DNA from: Caribbeanibacter sp964518305
Lineage (GTDB): Bacteria; Gemmatimonadota; Gemmatimonadetes; Palauibacterales; Palauibacteraceae
Direction: 5' to 3'
DNA: 7,793 nt
Assembly: GCA_964518305.1 (NCBI GenBank)
Contig: CAZFDK010000086.1
Coordinates: 1 to 7,793, forward strand
In this document: positions 5,661 to 7,793 of the stretch, piece after piece
How positions within the stretch are numbered: the first letter of the stretch is position 1
Layout: each line of letters starts with the position of its first letter
Translations under genes and position numbers: made by a program
The notes under the pieces: model-generated
What the model saw: only the letters and a program-made list of their open reading frames with translations
What the model was told of the DNA's origin: nothing
The model's database searches: none

Positions 5661-5684
5661 GGCCGGGACGGCCGGATCCCGGCC
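5661..5684. repeat. Short inverted repeat next to the lipoprotein terminator
   Basis: GGCCGGGA (5661-5668) and TCCCGGCC (5677-5684) are perfect 8-bp arms around an 8-nt loop. On the minus strand it stands just after the terminator at 5690-5726 and may be a second, backup hairpin. Confidence 0.4.
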
Positions 5685-5689
5685 TCATA

Positions 5690-5726
5690 GAGAAAGCCCG
5701 ACACCGGGGTATCCCGGCGCCGGGCT
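5690..5726 (-). terminator. Intrinsic terminator of the DUF4382 lipoprotein gene
   Basis: On the minus strand AGCCCGGCGCCGGG pairs with CCCGGTGTCGGGCT over 14 bp with a 4-nt loop (arms 5713-5726 and 5695-5708), followed by TTTCTC. Two of the pairs are G-U in the minus-strand RNA but A-C mismatches in plus-strand RNA. The structure is therefore built for minus-strand transcripts. It lies 30 bases past the stop codon of the lipoprotein gene. Confidence 0.75.
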
Positions 5727-5755
5727 TCTCTGCCGGCCGTGCGGCCCGGAGCTCG

Positions 5756-6682
5756 TTACCGGAGCACGCAGTCCGCGCTGTTGATGGTGTAATCCACCGT
5801 CGTCTCCGCACCGGACTGCACGGTGGCCGTCATCACCGACGGGCTGGCGTCGAACACGAAGGCCGAGTCTTGGCTCACCGTGGTGGTGTCCGAGTAGCCC
5901 ATGTCGTAGTCCGCCGGCTCCAGGAACTGGATCTGGTAGCTGCCGTCGGAGCTGACGCTGCCCGACTTCACCACGTTCTCCGTGCCCGCCTCGAGGGCGC
6001 GCGGCACAAAGTCCGCCACGGAGCCGCTGGTCCCGGCGCACGTCGGAAGGCTGACGTTGCTGCCGGTGCTCACGGTGCCGGCGATGGTACCGCTCGCCTC
6101 CACCGTGGAGGAGGTGATCAGCGGATTCATCACCCACATGCCGGACATCCCGGCCTGCTGGCCGAAGCTCTCGCTCACGTCGAAGTCCAGCACCAGGATC
6201 TTGGCCTCGGTCTCGAGCTGGAGGCCGCCCTCCGGCATGTTCACCTTGATCCCGGTCTGCCCGCAGCTCGGGCACTGGAGCTCGCCGTCCCGGGTGATCC
6301 CCTCGATCTCGGAGGCGGCCCCGTTATAGGAGTAGACCTCCCCCTCGTCGGTCTCCACGGCGGCGCCGGCGATGATGAACCGGAGCTGCCCGTAGGTGTT
6401 CGGCGGGATGGGCTCGTCCTGGACCAGGGTCTCGGTCCGGTCGACGAGGTCCGTGAGCTGGATGAAGCCGGTGGGCTGATCCAGCAGGTTCACCCCGCCC
6501 TCGGAGCCCTGCAGGGTGAGCTGCTCGACCTTTACCCAGGCGCGGTTCACGTTTGCCGAGGGCGCGTCGGTGAGCTGGACGCTCAGGCTCGCGTCGCCGT
6601 CCGGGCCGGTGGCGTCGTCGCAGGCCGCCAGGCCCAGGAACGGCAACATGATCGTGACGGCTGTGAGGACAGTCTTTCGCAT
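5756..6682 (-). CDS. DUF4382-domain lipoprotein
   Basis: From the ATG at 6680-6682 it is 308 residues. Residues 1-21 are a lipoprotein signal: MRKT, a hydrophobic core and the lipobox LAAC with Cys21 as the lipidated residue, followed by Asp-Asp. Residues about 31-190 match the DUF4382 pattern: SLSVQLTDAPSANVNRAWVK near the start, then GFIQLTDLVDRTETLVQ, PPNTYGQLRFII and TGIKVNMPEGGLQLE. Residues about 198-300 (TIAGTVSTG..., SDGSYQIQFLEPADYDM) resemble the carboxypeptidase-regulatory, transthyretin-like beta-sandwich. A CPSCG motif sits at 137-141, and two further cysteines are at 215 and 305. DUF4382 proteins are envelope proteins of unknown role. The upstream-open frame (to 6787) is rejected because a strong GGAGGT stands just before this ATG. 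A terminator closes the gene, so it is probably monocistronic. Confidence 0.88.
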   Translation of the reverse strand: MRKTVLTAVTIMLPFLGLAACDDATGPDGDASLSVQLTDAPSANVNRAWVKVEQLTLQGSEGGVNLLDQPTGFIQLTDLVDRTETLVQDEPIPPNTYGQLRFIIAGAAVETDEGEVYSYNGAASEIEGITRDGELQCPSCGQTGIKVNMPEGGLQLETEAKILVLDFDVSESFGQQAGMSGMWVMNPLITSSTVEASGTIAGTVSTGSNVSLPTCAGTSGSVADFVPRALEAGTENVVKSGSVSSDGSYQIQFLEPADYDMGYSDTTTVSQDSAFVFDASPSVMTATVQSGAETTVDYTINSADCVLR

Positions 6683-6688
6683 CGGTGT

Positions 6689-6694
6689 ACCTCC
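6689..6694 (-). promoter_or_regulatory. Ribosome binding site of the lipoprotein gene
   Basis: GGAGGT on the minus strand, 6 bases before the ATG at 6682, is close to the ideal Shine-Dalgarno. It fixes the start in favour of MRKTVLTAV rather than the ATG at 6787. Confidence 0.85.
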
Positions 6695-6978
6695 AGTAAG
6701 ATGAATCCGCTGGCCGGCGCCGGGCGGGAGCTTCCGGTCGCCCTCTCGATCCCGAGCGCCGGGTGCCGCGGTGTTGTCGCGTGACATCCGGTGAGTTCCG
6801 CATCGAGTCTTGAACCCGGGAGGCCACGTCGGCGGCCTCCCTACGTTCTCGGTCTGTAGACGAGGCGAGTCGACACTCCGTCACGGGACCGGGGCGTCCG
6901 CCGGAGCATTCGGCCGGCCGCGCGAGCGTACGCAGCGAGACGTGACGGTCGGCCCGGCCGAGTCGTCTCGGGAGTGCC
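6695..6978. promoter_or_regulatory. Divergent intergenic region with inverted repeats
   Basis: This region must hold the promoters of the divergent lipoprotein and secreted-protein genes. It contains a 10-bp palindrome CCGGCGCCGG (6714-6723) and a perfect 8-bp inverted repeat GGGAGGCC (6818-6825) / GGCCTCCC (6834-6841). On the minus strand a GGAAC (complement of 6795-6799) resembles an ECF-sigma -35 element, but no convincing -10 partner is seen. No confident promoter can be assigned. Confidence 0.4.
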
Positions 6979-7767
6979 ATGGAGACACACGCCCCTCCCC
7001 AACCTCGTTTCGGTTCCCTCCCGCGGCGTGTGGTCGCCGCGTTCGCGGTCCTCCTGCTGGTGGCCGCCCTCCCCGCCACAGCACTGAGCCAGGGGGCGGA
7101 GCCGGAGCAGGTGCTCGAGCGCGTCGAGCAGACGTACGGTCCCGCGGTGGGCGAATCGGTGGAGGGCCTGGCCCGGACCCTCCGCGAGCAGGGCGTTCCC
7201 GCCGCCCCCGTCTGGGACCGGGCGCTGGAGGGCGCCGCCAGGGAGGTCCCGGAGGAGGCATTTCGGGCCGGCCTCCGGAGCTACGGGAAGCGACTCGCCG
7301 GGGCCGCCGAGGCGCTGCCGCCGTCGGCCGGCGCGGGCACCGTGGTCGCGGCCGCGGGTGCGATCCAGCGCGGGGTGGCCCCGGAGGCCGTTCGGGAGGT
7401 CGTCGCTCACGCCGCTGGTCGGGGGCAGGGCGCCGGAGCCCCGCCTGTGGTGGTGCTCGGCGACCTCGCCAGCGCCGGCGTGCCGGTCGATCGGGCCGTG
7501 TCGGTGGTCCGGGCGGCACTTCAGCGCGGGCTGGGGCCGCGCCAGATGCTCGTCGCCGCCGGATCCGTTCGCGACCTGATTGACCGGGGACGGGGGGCGG
7601 CGGCCGCGGCCCGGGTGGTCGAACGGGCGCTCGGGCGGAGCCGGATACCCACCTCCGTTCCGGGCGCCGCGTCCCTAGCCGATCTTCCGGTCTCCGGCGG
7701 CGCGCCCATCCCGCCCGCCGCGGGTCCGCCCGGGACGACGTTACCACACGGCGGATCCGGCGGCTGA
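6979..7767 (+). CDS. Secreted alanine-rich helical-repeat protein of unknown function
   Basis: This is a 262-residue product. Residues 1-17 are a basic n-region ending in PRR, 18-35 are hydrophobic (VVAAFAVLLLVAALPATA), and cleavage is likely near LSQGAEPE (about 36-40), so the protein is exported. The mature part is almost wholly helical. It repeats a pattern of Gly-Val-Pro/Ala-x-x-Ala-Val-x-x-Val-Val-x-x-Ala-x-x-Arg-Gly about every 30 residues (QRGVAPEAVREVVAHAAGRG, then SAGVPVDRAVSVVRAALQRG, then a looser third unit ending DLIDRG). Residues after about 215 are Pro/Gly/Ser-rich and probably disordered. No catalytic motif or named family is recognised. Helical hairpin repeats suggest a binding or scaffold role in the periplasm. 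Start: ATG preceded by GGGAG at a short 4-base spacing. The TGA at 7765-7767 ends it inside the window. Confidence 0.75.
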   Translation: METHAPPQPRFGSLPRRVVAAFAVLLLVAALPATALSQGAEPEQVLERVEQTYGPAVGESVEGLARTLREQGVPAAPVWDRALEGAAREVPEEAFRAGLRSYGKRLAGAAEALPPSAGAGTVVAAAGAIQRGVAPEAVREVVAHAAGRGQGAGAPPVVVLGDLASAGVPVDRAVSVVRAALQRGLGPRQMLVAAGSVRDLIDRGRGAAAAARVVERALGRSRIPTSVPGAASLADLPVSGGAPIPPAAGPPGTTLPHGGSGG

Positions 7768-7793
7768 CGGCGGGCAGCGGCCCCGCTCCCGGT

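Noticed and set aside
5465..6784. Plus-strand 439-codon frame
   Set aside because: Antisense to the DUF4382 lipoprotein, which has a lipobox, ribosome binding site and terminator of its own.
6881..7747. Minus-strand 288-codon frame
   Set aside because: Arg/Pro-rich shadow of the secreted helical protein, with no signal or domain.
1..7793. CRISPR array, tRNA, rRNA or transposase
   Set aside because: No regularly spaced repeats, cloverleaf-like sequence or transposase motif could be found by eye.

Overview
The window is GC-rich DNA from a Gram-negative bacterium. It encodes a barrel-type outer-membrane protein, a lipobox lipoprotein with a DUF4382-type domain, and a secreted helical protein. 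The codon bias, the DUF4382 lipoprotein and the LKRRNVYR-type N-terminal segment would fit Gemmatimonadota or a similar high-GC phylum. That assignment is an inference; no rRNA or marker gene is present.

Left third (1-2790): a toxin-antitoxin rich accessory region. On the minus strand lies an intact Phd/YefM-type antitoxin (457-786) overlapping a RelE/ParE-type toxin (108-467), closed by a hairpin at 72-94. On the plus strand there is a decayed tract with two gene remnants (1046-1153 and 1208-1420). It is followed by a compact, overlapping series: a minimal nucleotidyltransferase (MNT, 1473-1775), a 24-codon stub (1772-1846), a zeta-toxin-like P-loop kinase broken by a one-base frameshift (1843-2473), and its small putative antitoxin (2457-2690). 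The two upstream remnants are homologous to that antitoxin and to a fragment just after it (2721-2779). An antitoxin-plus-unknown-gene module has therefore been duplicated, and one copy of each part is broken. The region looks like a graveyard of stacked toxin-antitoxin loci, with three families within about 2.6 kb. The expected HEPN partner of the MNT is missing, and the zeta kinase reads as inactivated.

Middle (2796-5333, minus): a large exported protein that appears to combine a Vps62/DUF946-like domain (HEGDW motif) with a C-terminal outer-membrane beta-barrel. Its upstream leader contains a strong 35-nt hairpin.

Right third: a DUF4382-type lipoprotein (5756-6682, minus) with a good ribosome binding site and an intrinsic-terminator-like hairpin behind it. 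Divergent from it is a secreted alanine-rich helical-repeat protein of unknown function (6979-7767, plus). These three envelope genes look like ordinary chromosomal background beside which the toxin-antitoxin cluster has accumulated. The junction lies at about 2780, only 16 bases from the stop codon of the barrel gene.
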